Source of the DNA: OCS116 cluster bacterium AG-390-I16
GTDB lineage: Bacteria; Pseudomonadota; Alphaproteobacteria; MED-G09
Length of the DNA stretch: 44,043 nucleotides
Direction of reading: 5' to 3'
NCBI GenBank assembly: GCA_003279705.1
Contig: QCGZ01000008.1
Span: 1-44,043, forward strand
A program made the translations under genes and the position numbers. Below the pieces are notes generated by a model that was given only the letters and a program-made list of their open reading frames with translations, was not told the DNA's origin and made no database searches. Shown piece after piece: positions 35,775-43,651 of the stretch. The number at the start of each line of letters is the position of its first letter. The stretch's first letter is position 1.

Positions 35775-36527
35775 GTGCGCCTTAAGGGCTTAAATTGTAT
35801 AGTCACAGGTGGCTCTAGCGGTATTGGAGCCGCAACAGTTAAACGCTTTGTTGAAGAAGGTGCACATGTTCTTATTGCTGATATAGATATTGATACAGCT
35901 AATTCATTCGCGGAAGAAATCGGATCTTCGGTTGAGGCAATTAAATGTGATGTAAGAATTGAATCTGATGTCAAAGCAGTTTCAGATCATGCATACAAGA
36001 CTTTGGGTAAAGTAGACGTTCTTGTAAACAATGCTGGTTCCGAACTCAATCAAACCTATGACAAAACAACACTAGAAGAATGGGATAGAGTTCTCGATAC
36101 AGATCTAAAGGGACCTTGGTTGATGTGTAAATATATTGTTCCAGGTATGGTTGATGCAGGGTCAGGAAGCGTTATTAATATTTCTTCATTAAATGGATTA
36201 GTCGGCTTTCCGCTTTCTACAGCCTATGGAAGTGCAAAAGGAGGCTTAGTAGTTTTTACTCGTGATATGGCTATTGAGCTAGCGAATACAGGAGTAAGAA
36301 TAAATTGTGTTTGTCCTGGTGTAATTGAAACAGGCATGATGGACAGATGGACAGATCTAATGCCAGATAAGGCTGAGGCCCAAGAAATGTTAAAGGGTAC
36401 AATGCCAATAGGTAGAATGGGAACAGCCGAAGAAGTAGCTGGTGCAATTTATTTCTTTGCTTCGCCCGACTCAAGTCTTTGCCAAGGTTCCGTGCTAAGT
36501 GTTGATGGAGGCTTTACTGCCCAATAG
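35775..36527 (+). CDS. Short-chain dehydrogenase (3-oxoacyl-ACP reductase-like)
   Basis: 250-residue classical SDR. Cofactor site VTGGSSGIGAATVKRFVEEG, acidic VLIADIDIDTAN (NAD preference), NNAGSELN, catalytic Ser in VINISSLNGLVG, Tyr-x3-Lys in TAYGSAKGG, and NCVCPGVIETGM. The end LSVDGGFTAQ is canonical. The start is a GTG at 35775, 11 nt after the Bax-inhibitor gene, with a weak AAGAG upstream; no ATG fits the conserved N-terminus. Substrate unknown; FabG-type names are often given to such proteins without proof. Confidence 0.87.
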   Translation: MRLKGLNCIVTGGSSGIGAATVKRFVEEGAHVLIADIDIDTANSFAEEIGSSVEAIKCDVRIESDVKAVSDHAYKTLGKVDVLVNNAGSELNQTYDKTTLEEWDRVLDTDLKGPWLMCKYIVPGMVDAGSGSVINISSLNGLVGFPLSTAYGSAKGGLVVFTRDMAIELANTGVRINCVCPGVIETGMMDRWTDLMPDKAEAQEMLKGTMPIGRMGTAEEVAGAIYFFASPDSSLCQGSVLSVDGGFTAQ

Positions 36528-36538
36528 TTTTAATTTTA

Positions 36539-36970
36539 TTAATCAGATTGATCCGTAGCAAGAACTTCTTGCTCTTCATATGAAGTCATTTTTTTGTCAA
36601 TTAAGCACCACTTAGGAGCTTGTTTTATATGATAATTTATTGTTGGTTTGAAATGACTTCTATCTTCTAAAGCAAAACCACTTACACTTGCTAAGTTTAA
36701 ATCAGGTATTTCAGCCCAAACTCTTGAACCGCACTTTGGGCAAAATTTTCGAGTATTTTCTCTACCAGAATCAGAAATAACTTTATAAGAAGAGGGTTCA
36801 TTTGATAAATTTTTTATACCCGAATTTAGCGTGACGCCATAAGCACCGTAAAATTGAGATCCACTTACAATTTGGCAGTCTCTACAAAAACAATTCACCA
36901 TATATATTGGATTAGCTTGTACCTCGAAGACAATATAACCACACAAACATTTACCTTTTTTCATAGTCAT
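36539..36970 (-). CDS. GFA / CENP-V-fold zinc protein
   Basis: 143-residue protein of the GFA (glutathione-dependent formaldehyde-activating enzyme-like) family. Zinc-binding cysteines are visible in KCLCGYIVF, VNCFCRDCQIVSG and FCPKCGSRVW, the pattern of two zinc sites. Most members have not been shown to act on formaldehyde, so only the fold is assigned. It converges on the SDR at 35775-36527 with an 11-nt gap. Confidence 0.9.
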   Translation of the reverse strand: MTMKKGKCLCGYIVFEVQANPIYMVNCFCRDCQIVSGSQFYGAYGVTLNSGIKNLSNEPSSYKVISDSGRENTRKFCPKCGSRVWAEIPDLNLASVSGFALEDRSHFKPTINYHIKQAPKWCLIDKKMTSYEEQEVLATDQSD

Positions 36971-37035
36971 AATAACTCACTTATAATCTATTTCAAAAAA
37001 ATAAAAACTACTTGTTTGTAAAGCTTAGATATAAA

Positions 37036-37437
37036 TTAAATCCAAGGTGATGAGATAGATTTAAAAACCTTTTTATGACCGTGCTTAATTTCAAGAAATT
37101 CTCTAATGTTTTTCTTTAATTTTTTAACTACTAGGCAATATGATCTGTCTATCATTCGTTTAATTTCTTCATCAGGTATTGTGCCATTTAATAATACTGT
37201 ATTCCAATGCATCTTATTCATGTGATAGCCCGGTATGACGTCTTCAAAGATTTCTCTAAGTATTAAAGCTTCTTCAGGATGGCATTTTAAGTTTATTTTA
37301 TAAATACCTTGTCGCTTTGTGAGTATAGCGAAAAGCTTACTTTTAATTTTAAAAACCTGAACATCTGGCCCAAAAGGATAATCTTCCTTTGCCTCAGGTA
37401 ATGAGGAACAATAATTAATTATATTTTTAATTATCAT
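37036..37437 (-). CDS. MmcQ/YjbR-family protein
   Basis: 133-residue YjbR/CyaY-like-fold protein. Pattern: CSSLPEAKEDYPFGPDVQVFKIKSKLFAILTKRQGIYKINLKCHPEEALILRE, then IPGYHMNKMHWNTVLLNG and DEEIKRMIDRSYCLVVKKL. The family is annotated as possibly DNA-binding but function is not established. It overlaps the DUF2794 gene upstream by 4 nt (37434-37437), so the two are probably translated together. Confidence 0.9.
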   Translation of the reverse strand: MIIKNIINYCSSLPEAKEDYPFGPDVQVFKIKSKLFAILTKRQGIYKINLKCHPEEALILREIFEDVIPGYHMNKMHWNTVLLNGTIPDEEIKRMIDRSYCLVVKKLKKNIREFLEIKHGHKKVFKSISSPWI

Positions 37438-37793
37438 TTTAATAGTACTAAACGTTTTCCTTGCAAAAATTTTAAAATTGAGTCGAGGCTTCTATTTCTT
37501 TTTATTTCATGACCCGTCATAGATAAAATACGCCACTTTTCATCTGGTTTTTTTATTTTATGTTTTTTTATTATTTGATAAATGGGCATTTCACTTGCAT
37601 GACGATAAATTGAAAAAGAAGATTTTTCTTTATCTCTATCGATTGCATAATCTTTCCATTCACCAGAAGCTACTTTCATTCCATAAAAAGAAAGAATTTT
37701 ATTCAATTCCTTTTTCGAAAAAAATTTTTCTTCCTCTTTGAGCTTTGCCTCATAAAGGTAGGCATTACCGGATAATATTTTTGTTCTACTCAT
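37434..37793 (-). CDS. DUF2794 family protein
   Basis: 119-residue protein of the alphaproteobacterial DUF2794 family. Matching segments: FFSKKELNKILSFYGMKVASGEWKDYAID, FSIYRHASEMPIYQIIKKHKI and the C-terminal RSLDSILKFLQGKRLVLLK. No signal peptide, membrane segment or catalytic motif that I can name. First gene of a two-gene unit with the YjbR-like gene. Function unknown. Confidence 0.85.
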   Translation of the reverse strand: MSRTKILSGNAYLYEAKLKEEEKFFSKKELNKILSFYGMKVASGEWKDYAIDRDKEKSSFSIYRHASEMPIYQIIKKHKIKKPDEKWRILSMTGHEIKRNRSLDSILKFLQGKRLVLLK

Positions 37794-37882
37794 TTTTTTA
37801 AATACCAGAGAGATAATTTCTAAATTTTGACATAATTACAACATCATGTCGCCAAAACAATTTGTCAAGTTGAGACATTATT

Positions 37883-37982
37883 CAAGTTACCTTTCATATA
37901 CCCTCTTTATGGTAATTTGTTAAAGGAAATCAAATTGGTTTTCTAAAAAGCGACTCCTAACCCTTCTGGAGTCGCTTTTTTA
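37883..37982 (+). ncRNA. Candidate small RNA ending in a strong terminator
   Basis: In the gap between the divergently arranged DUF2794 start and the acnB end, the + strand can fold CAAGTTACC (37883-37891) with GGTAATTTG (37911-37919), 9 pairs including one G-U, around a pyrimidine-rich 19-nt loop. About 30 nt later comes the terminator hairpin with a T7 tail. No gene on the + strand needs that terminator, so it could end a short RNA. Start site and transcription are unproven. Confidence 0.3.
37946..37982. terminator. Bidirectional rho-independent terminator
   Basis: GCGACTCC (37950-37957) pairs with GGAGTCGC (37968-37975) around a 10-nt loop, flanked by A5 on the left and T7 on the right. 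For the - strand it follows the acnB stop (38000) by about 25 nt and is the natural acnB terminator; the + strand reading has the longer T-run. It is the only clear intrinsic terminator seen in the window. Confidence 0.9.
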
Positions 37983-37999
37983 TTATTTAATAAATTATT

Positions 38000-40780
38000 T
38001 TATAATTGTGATGATCTTAAGCTCTCAGCTGGTGGAGCAAATTTAGTTAAATCTATTCCTTCGACTGCATCTTTATACTCTTCAATGGATGGAGTTCTTC
38101 CAAGAATAGTGGATAGAACAACAACCGGAGTTGATGCTAGAAGTGACTCACCTTTTTTATCCTCTGCATCAGCTACTACTCTTCCTTGGAAAAGGCGAGT
38201 GGATGTAGCCATTACAGTATCACCTTTTTCAGCCTTTTCTTGATTTCCCATACAAAGATTACAACCTGGTCTTTCTAGATATAAAATATTTTCATATTCG
38301 ATACGAGCCGAGCTTTTCGGGGAGTCATCATCAAATTCAAAACCTGCATATTTTTGTAAAACATCCCAGTCTCCCTCTTCCTTAAGTTCATCAACAATAT
38401 TATAAGTTGGAGGTGCGACTACAAGAGGCGCTTTGAAATTTACAGTTCCATTTTTACTTTCAATGTTTTTAAGAATTCTAGCTAATATTTTCATATCTCC
38501 TTTATGAACCATACACGAGCCAACAAAACCAAGGTCTACTTTTTTTTCTGAGGAATAATAAGAGATAGGCCTAATTGTATCGTGAGTATAACGTTTTGAT
38601 ACATCAGCATTATGAACATCAGGGTCTGCAATCATAGGTTCATCGATTTTATCTAGATCAACGACAACCTCAGCATAGTATTTTGCATTTTCATCTGGAG
38701 CTAAAGCTGGTTTTTCACCAGACTTAATTTGTTTTATTCTTTGATCAGCTATACTGATTAGACCTTTTAGCGTACTTTCACGATTATCCATTCCTTTATC
38801 AATCATAGTTTGAATACGAGATTTTGCTATCTCTAGTGATTCTATAAGAGTCTCATCTTCTGAAATGCAAATTGAAGCTTTAGCTTTCATCTCGGCAGTC
38901 CAATCAGTAAATGTAAAGGCTTGGTCGGCAAGAAGTGTACCAATGTGAACTTCAATAATTCGTCCTTGGAAAACATTTTCATCACATTGATCAAGCATTT
39001 GAGCTTGAGTAGCATGCACTACATCTCTAAAGTCCATATAATTTTTCATACTGCCTTTGAAGGTTACTTTGACAGATTCTGGTATTGGCATTGTTACCTC
39101 TCCTGTAGCTAGAGCCAACGCTACAGTTCCAGAGTCTGCTCCAAAAGCCACTCCTTTTGACATACGAGTATGAGAGTCTCCACCAATAATAATTGCCTGA
39201 TCATCAACAGTAATATCATTCAAGACTTTATGAATCACATCTGTCATCGGATGGTAAACATTTTTTGGATCCCTAGCTGTTATGAGTCCAAATTTGTTCA
39301 TAAAATTCATTAGCTTTGGAATATTAGCCTTAGCCTTTGAATCCCAAACTGATGCCGTATGACATCCTGATTGATAAGCTCCATCCAAGGTTGGTGAGAT
39401 TAAAGTAGCCGCCATAGCTTCAAGTTCTTGGGTTGTCATTAACCCGGTAGTATCTTGTGAACCTACAATATTAACCTTAACCCTAACATCTGATCCACTA
39501 TGTAAAATGGAACTCTTTGGAACACCTACAGCATTTTTATTAAAGATTTTTTCAACGGCCGTAAGGCCCTGGCCTTCATGAGAGATTATTTTAGATGGCG
39601 CATAAACAGACTTCAATTCTATACCCAACATATCGCAGGCAAATCCTTGGAGTTTTTTTCCAAATACAATCGCGTATGATCCACCGGCTTTTATGAATTC
39701 AAGCTTTTGAGGCGTGAAAGAAGAAGAAATATCTGCTAACTCATTTCCTTTATCATCATATAGTTTTTTGTCTTCTGTATTTATTGTCAAAATAGTACCA
39801 GTTTCAACAGAGTAAACTTGTTCAAGGATTGGGTTACCGTCATCACCCAGAACAGGGTTTCCAGTATTACCTAATTTTTTAGCCCAATTTTTTAAATCAA
39901 TGCCAATACCTCCAGTAACATCTACTGTTGTTAGAAAGATTGGAGATATTCCATTCGTGCCCGCAACTATGGGAGCAATATTAACAAATGGAACATAAGG
40001 GCTTCCTGGTTTTCCAGTCCATAATGCAACATTATTTACCCCTGACATTCTGGAGGAGCCAACGCCCATTGTTCCTTTTTCAGCAATTAACATTATTCTT
40101 TTATCGGGATTATTTTTCTGCATTTCTTGAATTTCAGATTGTGCTTGTGCAGATATCATACATTTACCATGTAATTCTCTATCAGACCTTGAGTGAGCCT
40201 CTCCGCCTGGTGAAAGTAAATCTGTCGATATATCTCCTTCGGCAGCAATGTATGTTATTGCTTTTATTTCTTTTTCAACATCAGGTAATTTAGTAAAAAA
40301 TTCTGCCTTAGAGTAACTTTCTAAAACGTCTTTTACAACTTTGTTACCTGAGACCAGGCCACTTTTAAGTCGTTCAGTATCTGCCTCATATAAAAATACT
40401 TGTGTTTTAAGAACTTCTCCTGCTTTTTGCGCAATTGAGTCATCTGATTCCAAGATTAAGTCGAGTAGAACTTTTATTGATGGCCCACCTTTCATGTGAG
40501 AAAGTAATTCTAGTGCAAAATCCGACGAGATTTCGTTTAAAGTAATTTTTTCAAGAATAATTTCCTTGAGAAAATTTGCTTTCGCATTTGCTGCACCAGT
40601 TGTTCCAGGAAGAATATTATAAATAAAATATTTTAGGGAATCTTCTCTATGCTCATTATTGGTATCTTTTATTTGAGAAATTATTTCTGTAGTGAGTGCT
40701 TCATCATCAATTGGCTTAGGGTTTAAACCCATTGCCTTTCTCTCCTCAACCTCCTCCAAATAAGACTTATATAAGCTCAT
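38000..40780 (-). CDS. acnB: Aconitate hydratase B (AcnB)
   Basis: Isomerises citrate to isocitrate in the TCA cycle; AcnB also acts on 2-methylisocitrate. About 926 residues, longer than E. coli AcnB (865). Family N-terminus YLEEVEERKAMGLNPKPIDDEA, then the HEAT-like domain (LELLSHMKGGPSIKVLLDLI). Catalytic core: MTTQELEAMAATLISPTLDGAYQSGCHTASVW, IIGGDSHTRMSKGVAFGADSGTVALALATGEV, VGSCMVHKGDMK and ERPGCNLCMGNQEKAEKGD, giving the three [4Fe-4S] cysteines. The ATG at 40780 is preferred to a TTG 4 codons upstream. AcnB may also bind RNA when its cluster is lost. A 50-nt-wide divergent gap separates it from ccmG. Confidence 0.97.
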   Translation of the reverse strand: MSLYKSYLEEVEERKAMGLNPKPIDDEALTTEIISQIKDTNNEHREDSLKYFIYNILPGTTGAANAKANFLKEIILEKITLNEISSDFALELLSHMKGGPSIKVLLDLILESDDSIAQKAGEVLKTQVFLYEADTERLKSGLVSGNKVVKDVLESYSKAEFFTKLPDVEKEIKAITYIAAEGDISTDLLSPGGEAHSRSDRELHGKCMISAQAQSEIQEMQKNNPDKRIMLIAEKGTMGVGSSRMSGVNNVALWTGKPGSPYVPFVNIAPIVAGTNGISPIFLTTVDVTGGIGIDLKNWAKKLGNTGNPVLGDDGNPILEQVYSVETGTILTINTEDKKLYDDKGNELADISSSFTPQKLEFIKAGGSYAIVFGKKLQGFACDMLGIELKSVYAPSKIISHEGQGLTAVEKIFNKNAVGVPKSSILHSGSDVRVKVNIVGSQDTTGLMTTQELEAMAATLISPTLDGAYQSGCHTASVWDSKAKANIPKLMNFMNKFGLITARDPKNVYHPMTDVIHKVLNDITVDDQAIIIGGDSHTRMSKGVAFGADSGTVALALATGEVTMPIPESVKVTFKGSMKNYMDFRDVVHATQAQMLDQCDENVFQGRIIEVHIGTLLADQAFTFTDWTAEMKAKASICISEDETLIESLEIAKSRIQTMIDKGMDNRESTLKGLISIADQRIKQIKSGEKPALAPDENAKYYAEVVVDLDKIDEPMIADPDVHNADVSKRYTHDTIRPISYYSSEKKVDLGFVGSCMVHKGDMKILARILKNIESKNGTVNFKAPLVVAPPTYNIVDELKEEGDWDVLQKYAGFEFDDDSPKSSARIEYENILYLERPGCNLCMGNQEKAEKGDTVMATSTRLFQGRVVADAEDKKGESLLASTPVVVLSTILGRTPSIEEYKDAVEGIDLTKFAPPAESLRSSQL

Positions 40781-40842
40781 AATAACACCCAATAAAAATT
40801 TATGCCCTTATATAACATAAAAATTTAAGATAAATAGATATC

Positions 40843-41340
40843 ATGAATAGATTTTTACCATTATTTTTCTTTATATCACTTTTATCATTATTTCTTTTTT
40901 GGTTATTGATAGGTGGATCGAATGAAAATCATAGCCCGTTAATAGGCAAATCTTTACCAGATTATGAAATAGAATTCATGGGTACAAGTAATAGCTCATT
41001 AGATGATTTAATGGATAGGCCAGGATTTAAAATAATAAATTTTTGGGCATCTTGGTGCTTGCCTTGTTTGGTTGAGCATCCAATTTTAATGGCTTTAAAG
41101 GGTAAAGAAAATCTAACAATTATAGGCATTAACTACAAAGATAATAAAGAGGATGCTCTCGAGTTCCTAAGGGAGCAGGGAGATCCTTATGATTTTATAG
41201 GAATTGATAAAGATGGTTTCTTTGGAATTGAGATGGGTATAACCGGTGTTCCAGAAACATTTGTTGTTGATGAAAATGGTAAGGTAATGATTAGGCATGT
41301 TGGCCCAATAGACTTTGGCAATACACTTATTAATCGTTAA
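40843..41340 (+). CDS. ccmG: CcmG/DsbE-type periplasmic thioredoxin-like protein
   Basis: Membrane-anchored periplasmic thiol reductase that keeps apocytochrome c or CcmH reduced for heme attachment. 165 residues: N-terminal anchor (FLPLFFFISLLSLFLFWLLIGG), then a thioredoxin fold with IGKSLPDYEIEFMG, active site NFWASWCLPCLVEHP, LTIIGINYKDNKEDALEFL and GVPETFVVDENGKVMIRHVGP (cis-Pro in GVPET). The pattern is that of CcmG rather than generic TlpA. No other ccm genes are next to it. Its reductant may come from the ScsB/DsbD protein at 22787. The stop overlaps the mtaB stop in a shared TTAA. Confidence 0.9.
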   Translation: MNRFLPLFFFISLLSLFLFWLLIGGSNENHSPLIGKSLPDYEIEFMGTSNSSLDDLMDRPGFKIINFWASWCLPCLVEHPILMALKGKENLTIIGINYKDNKEDALEFLREQGDPYDFIGIDKDGFFGIEMGITGVPETFVVDENGKVMIRHVGPIDFGNTLINR

Positions 41341-42593
41341 TTTATTGACTTACCATAAACAAAATTACTGTCTGATTTTACTATTTTAGCAATAACTGAT
41401 GAGCCAGGTAAAAAATCATCTTCTAATTTTACTGGTGCAAATTGATTAGTGTGTCCGCTATTATTTTTTTCTACAAAAACCTCTACTTCTTTACCAACTA
41501 AACTCCCTAAGTGAAGTTTTTTGATTTCTTCACCTTTACCTCTTAAAATCCTAGCTCTTTCTTTGGCAACTTCTTTTTTATTTTGAGGCATTTTTGCTGC
41601 CGGTGTACCTGGTCTTGGTGAAAATGGAAAAACATGCAACCAATCTAGATTACACTCATCAACAATTTTCATAGTGTTTAAAAACATCTCATCTGTTTCA
41701 GTAGGAAACCCTGTAATTAAATCAGCGCCAAAAGCCATATCTTTTCTTTTTTTTCTTATCTCTGAACATAAATTAATTGCATCTTCACGAAGGTGTCTTC
41801 TTTTCATTCTTTTAAGGATCATATTATCACCTGCCTGTAAGGATAGGTGTAAGTGAGGAAGGATTTTTTTTTCGCTTGTTATTATTTCTAGTAATTTTTC
41901 ATCAAAACCAATTACGTCCATAGATGATAGTTTAAGTCTATTTAAATCAGGGCAACCTTTAAGAATTTTATTAACTAAAAAACCTAGATTTGATTTAGAT
42001 TCTAAATCATGTCCCCAAGATGCAATATCAACACCTGTTAAAACTATTTCTTTATGACCTTTTTCTAACATCAAGTTAATTTCACTTATTATATTTTTTA
42101 CTGATTTCGATGCTGAGTTACCTCTGCCATACGGTATTATACAAAAAGTGCATCTATGGTTACATCCATTTTGAATTTCAATAAAAGCCCTTGATCTATT
42201 ATCATATCCATCAACCAAGCTATTGAGCTTTTGTTTGTTTTCTAAAATATTACTGACGTTGATTTTTGTATTGGCTTTATTACCATCTATAAGCTTTTTG
42301 ATATCTCTTTTTTCTAAATTTCCTGAAACTATGTCTACTTCTTTCATATCAGAAAAAGTCTTTGGTTCTATTTGAGCTGCGCAACCCGTTACAATAATTT
42401 TGTCATCTGGAAATTCTCTTTTTCTTTTTCTAATTGATTGTCTAACTTGCCTTACTGTTTCTGACGTGACGGCACAGCTATTAAAAACTGATGTATTTTT
42501 AATATTATCTTTTTTAATCCCTTGTTTCAGGATTTCAGACTCATAGATATTTAATCTACAACCAAACGTAATTATTTCAGCATCTCTACTCAT
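41337..42593 (-). CDS. mtaB: tRNA t6A37 methylthiotransferase MtaB
   Basis: Radical-SAM methylthiotransferase that turns t6A37 into ms2t6A37. 418 residues. The UPF0004 domain has three cluster Cys residues in TFGCRLNIYES, VFNSCAVTSETVRQVRQ and VTGCAAQIEP. The radical-SAM CxxxCxxC is in NGCNHRCTFCIIPYGRGNSAS, followed by EIVLTGVDIASWG, HLHLSLQAGDNMILKRMKRRH and FGADLITGFPTETDEMF. The ASWGHD loop and NLEKRD fit MtaB rather than MiaB. Its substrate modification is made with tsaD in this window. It overlaps dapF by 4 nt. Confidence 0.93.
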   Translation of the reverse strand: MSRDAEIITFGCRLNIYESEILKQGIKKDNIKNTSVFNSCAVTSETVRQVRQSIRKRKREFPDDKIIVTGCAAQIEPKTFSDMKEVDIVSGNLEKRDIKKLIDGNKANTKINVSNILENKQKLNSLVDGYDNRSRAFIEIQNGCNHRCTFCIIPYGRGNSASKSVKNIISEINLMLEKGHKEIVLTGVDIASWGHDLESKSNLGFLVNKILKGCPDLNRLKLSSMDVIGFDEKLLEIITSEKKILPHLHLSLQAGDNMILKRMKRRHLREDAINLCSEIRKKRKDMAFGADLITGFPTETDEMFLNTMKIVDECNLDWLHVFPFSPRPGTPAAKMPQNKKEVAKERARILRGKGEEIKKLHLGSLVGKEVEVFVEKNNSGHTNQFAPVKLEDDFLPGSSVIAKIVKSDSNFVYGKSIN

Positions 42594-43456
42594 TTATAAT
42601 CCGATATATTAACTATATCTTCTCCATCAAATTCATAAGGACCTGTCATAACAATATGATCATCATTTTGCCAGTTAATTTCGATATTTCCTCCAGGGAG
42701 AATAATATTTACCTCTCTCTTGGTGTAACCTAAACTTGCTGAGGCTACAGCAGTTGCACATGCCGCCGAACCGCAAGCTTGCGTAATACCTGCTCCCCTT
42801 TCCCAGACATTAAGCTTAATATTTTTATTATCAATAACCTTAGCAAAAGAGACATTCACTTTCATTGGAAACATTTCATTTTCTTCAATTGATTTTCCAA
42901 CCTCTAAAAGATTTGGTGTTTTATCATCGAAGAAAAAAACTGCATGAGGGTTCCCAACATTTACAGCGCTAAACTTTGGTAAGTCGCAAGGTGGAGACAA
43001 TAGATCAATTTCTAATGTTGACTTCATAGTAATATTTTCCTTTAAGGGTATTTCATTCCAACTAAGAATTGGTTTTCCAATATCAACGAATATTTTTTCA
43101 TTGTTTTTCCAGCATTTTACATTTCTTTTGATTGTCTCAATATGACATTCCTTAATATCTTTTTTGTTTAATATTAATGACGATATACATCTTAGAGCAT
43201 TGCCGCACATTTCTGCTTCACTTCCATCTATATTCCAAAATGTTACCTTTGCATCACTATTTTCTGATTTATCGATTTCAACAAATTGATCAAATTTTTT
43301 TATTTTTTTGCTATCCAAAAGATAATTTATAAAATTCTTATTAATTTTAATGTTATTATCTTTTGAGTCATGAATTACAAAAGTATTACCCGCTCCATTC
43401 ATCCTTATAAGTTTAATAGAACTTTTATCTGCGGTATTTAAAATCTTTGTCATCAT
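42590..43456 (-). CDS. dapF: Diaminopimelate epimerase
   Basis: Converts LL- to meso-diaminopimelate for lysine and peptidoglycan synthesis. 288 residues. Motifs: IRMNGAGNTFVIHD, then the two active-site Cys segments EMCGNALRCISS and QACGSAACATAVA, with AVNVGNPHAVFFFDD and ERGAGITQACGS between. Both catalytic Cys residues are intact. The ATG pair at 43456/43453 makes the first residue ambiguous by one. It is divergent from rpsP across 195 nt; in many alphaproteobacteria ffh lies in that gap. Confidence 0.97.
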   Translation of the reverse strand: MMTKILNTADKSSIKLIRMNGAGNTFVIHDSKDNNIKINKNFINYLLDSKKIKKFDQFVEIDKSENSDAKVTFWNIDGSEAEMCGNALRCISSLILNKKDIKECHIETIKRNVKCWKNNEKIFVDIGKPILSWNEIPLKENITMKSTLEIDLLSPPCDLPKFSAVNVGNPHAVFFFDDKTPNLLEVGKSIEENEMFPMKVNVSFAKVIDNKNIKLNVWERGAGITQACGSAACATAVASASLGYTKREVNIILPGGNIEINWQNDDHIVMTGPYEFDGEDIVNISDYK

Positions 43457-43504
43457 GATTATTTATAATCCTGAATTTATATTTATTCTACTTAATTGAT
43501 TGTC

Positions 43505-43534
43505 TTGACTTATCTTTATTATTTAGACTATATG
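43505..43534 (+). promoter_or_regulatory. Candidate sigma70-type promoter for rpsP
   Basis: TTGACT (43505-43510) is followed after 18 nt by TATATG (43529-43534), or after 17 nt by CTATAT. A start near 43541 would give a leader of about 110 nt that contains the hairpin at 43577. This is the best -35/-10 pair in the dapF-rpsP gap, judged by eye only. Confidence 0.45.
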
Positions 43535-43576
43535 GGGCTATTATTAATTAAATAATAAATTTTACGGTCCATAAGA

Positions 43577-43614
43577 TCGCCGTTCGTCAACGAGGCTTCG
43601 TACACGAACGCGAT
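43577..43614 (+). promoter_or_regulatory. Nested hairpin in the rpsP leader
   Basis: CGTTCGT (43581-43587) pairs with ACGAACG (43604-43610). Inside it, after a 2x2 internal loop (CA/AC), ACGA pairs with TCGT around GGCT. Outside it, ATCG pairs with CGAT with one bulged C. The whole gives about 15 pairs in 38 nt and is GC-richer than its surroundings. It sits about 38 nt before the rpsP ATG and has no T-run, so it is not a terminator. It may be a ribosomal-protein leader used for autogenous control, which is inference. Confidence 0.6.
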
Positions 43615-43651
43615 ACTTGTTGGATTAATATTATTAAAAAAAGGATAAAAA

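Noticed and set aside
38921-40293. Open frames on the + strand inside acnB.
   Set aside because: acnB is complete and well conserved; the + strand frames have no ribosome-binding site or recognisable motif.
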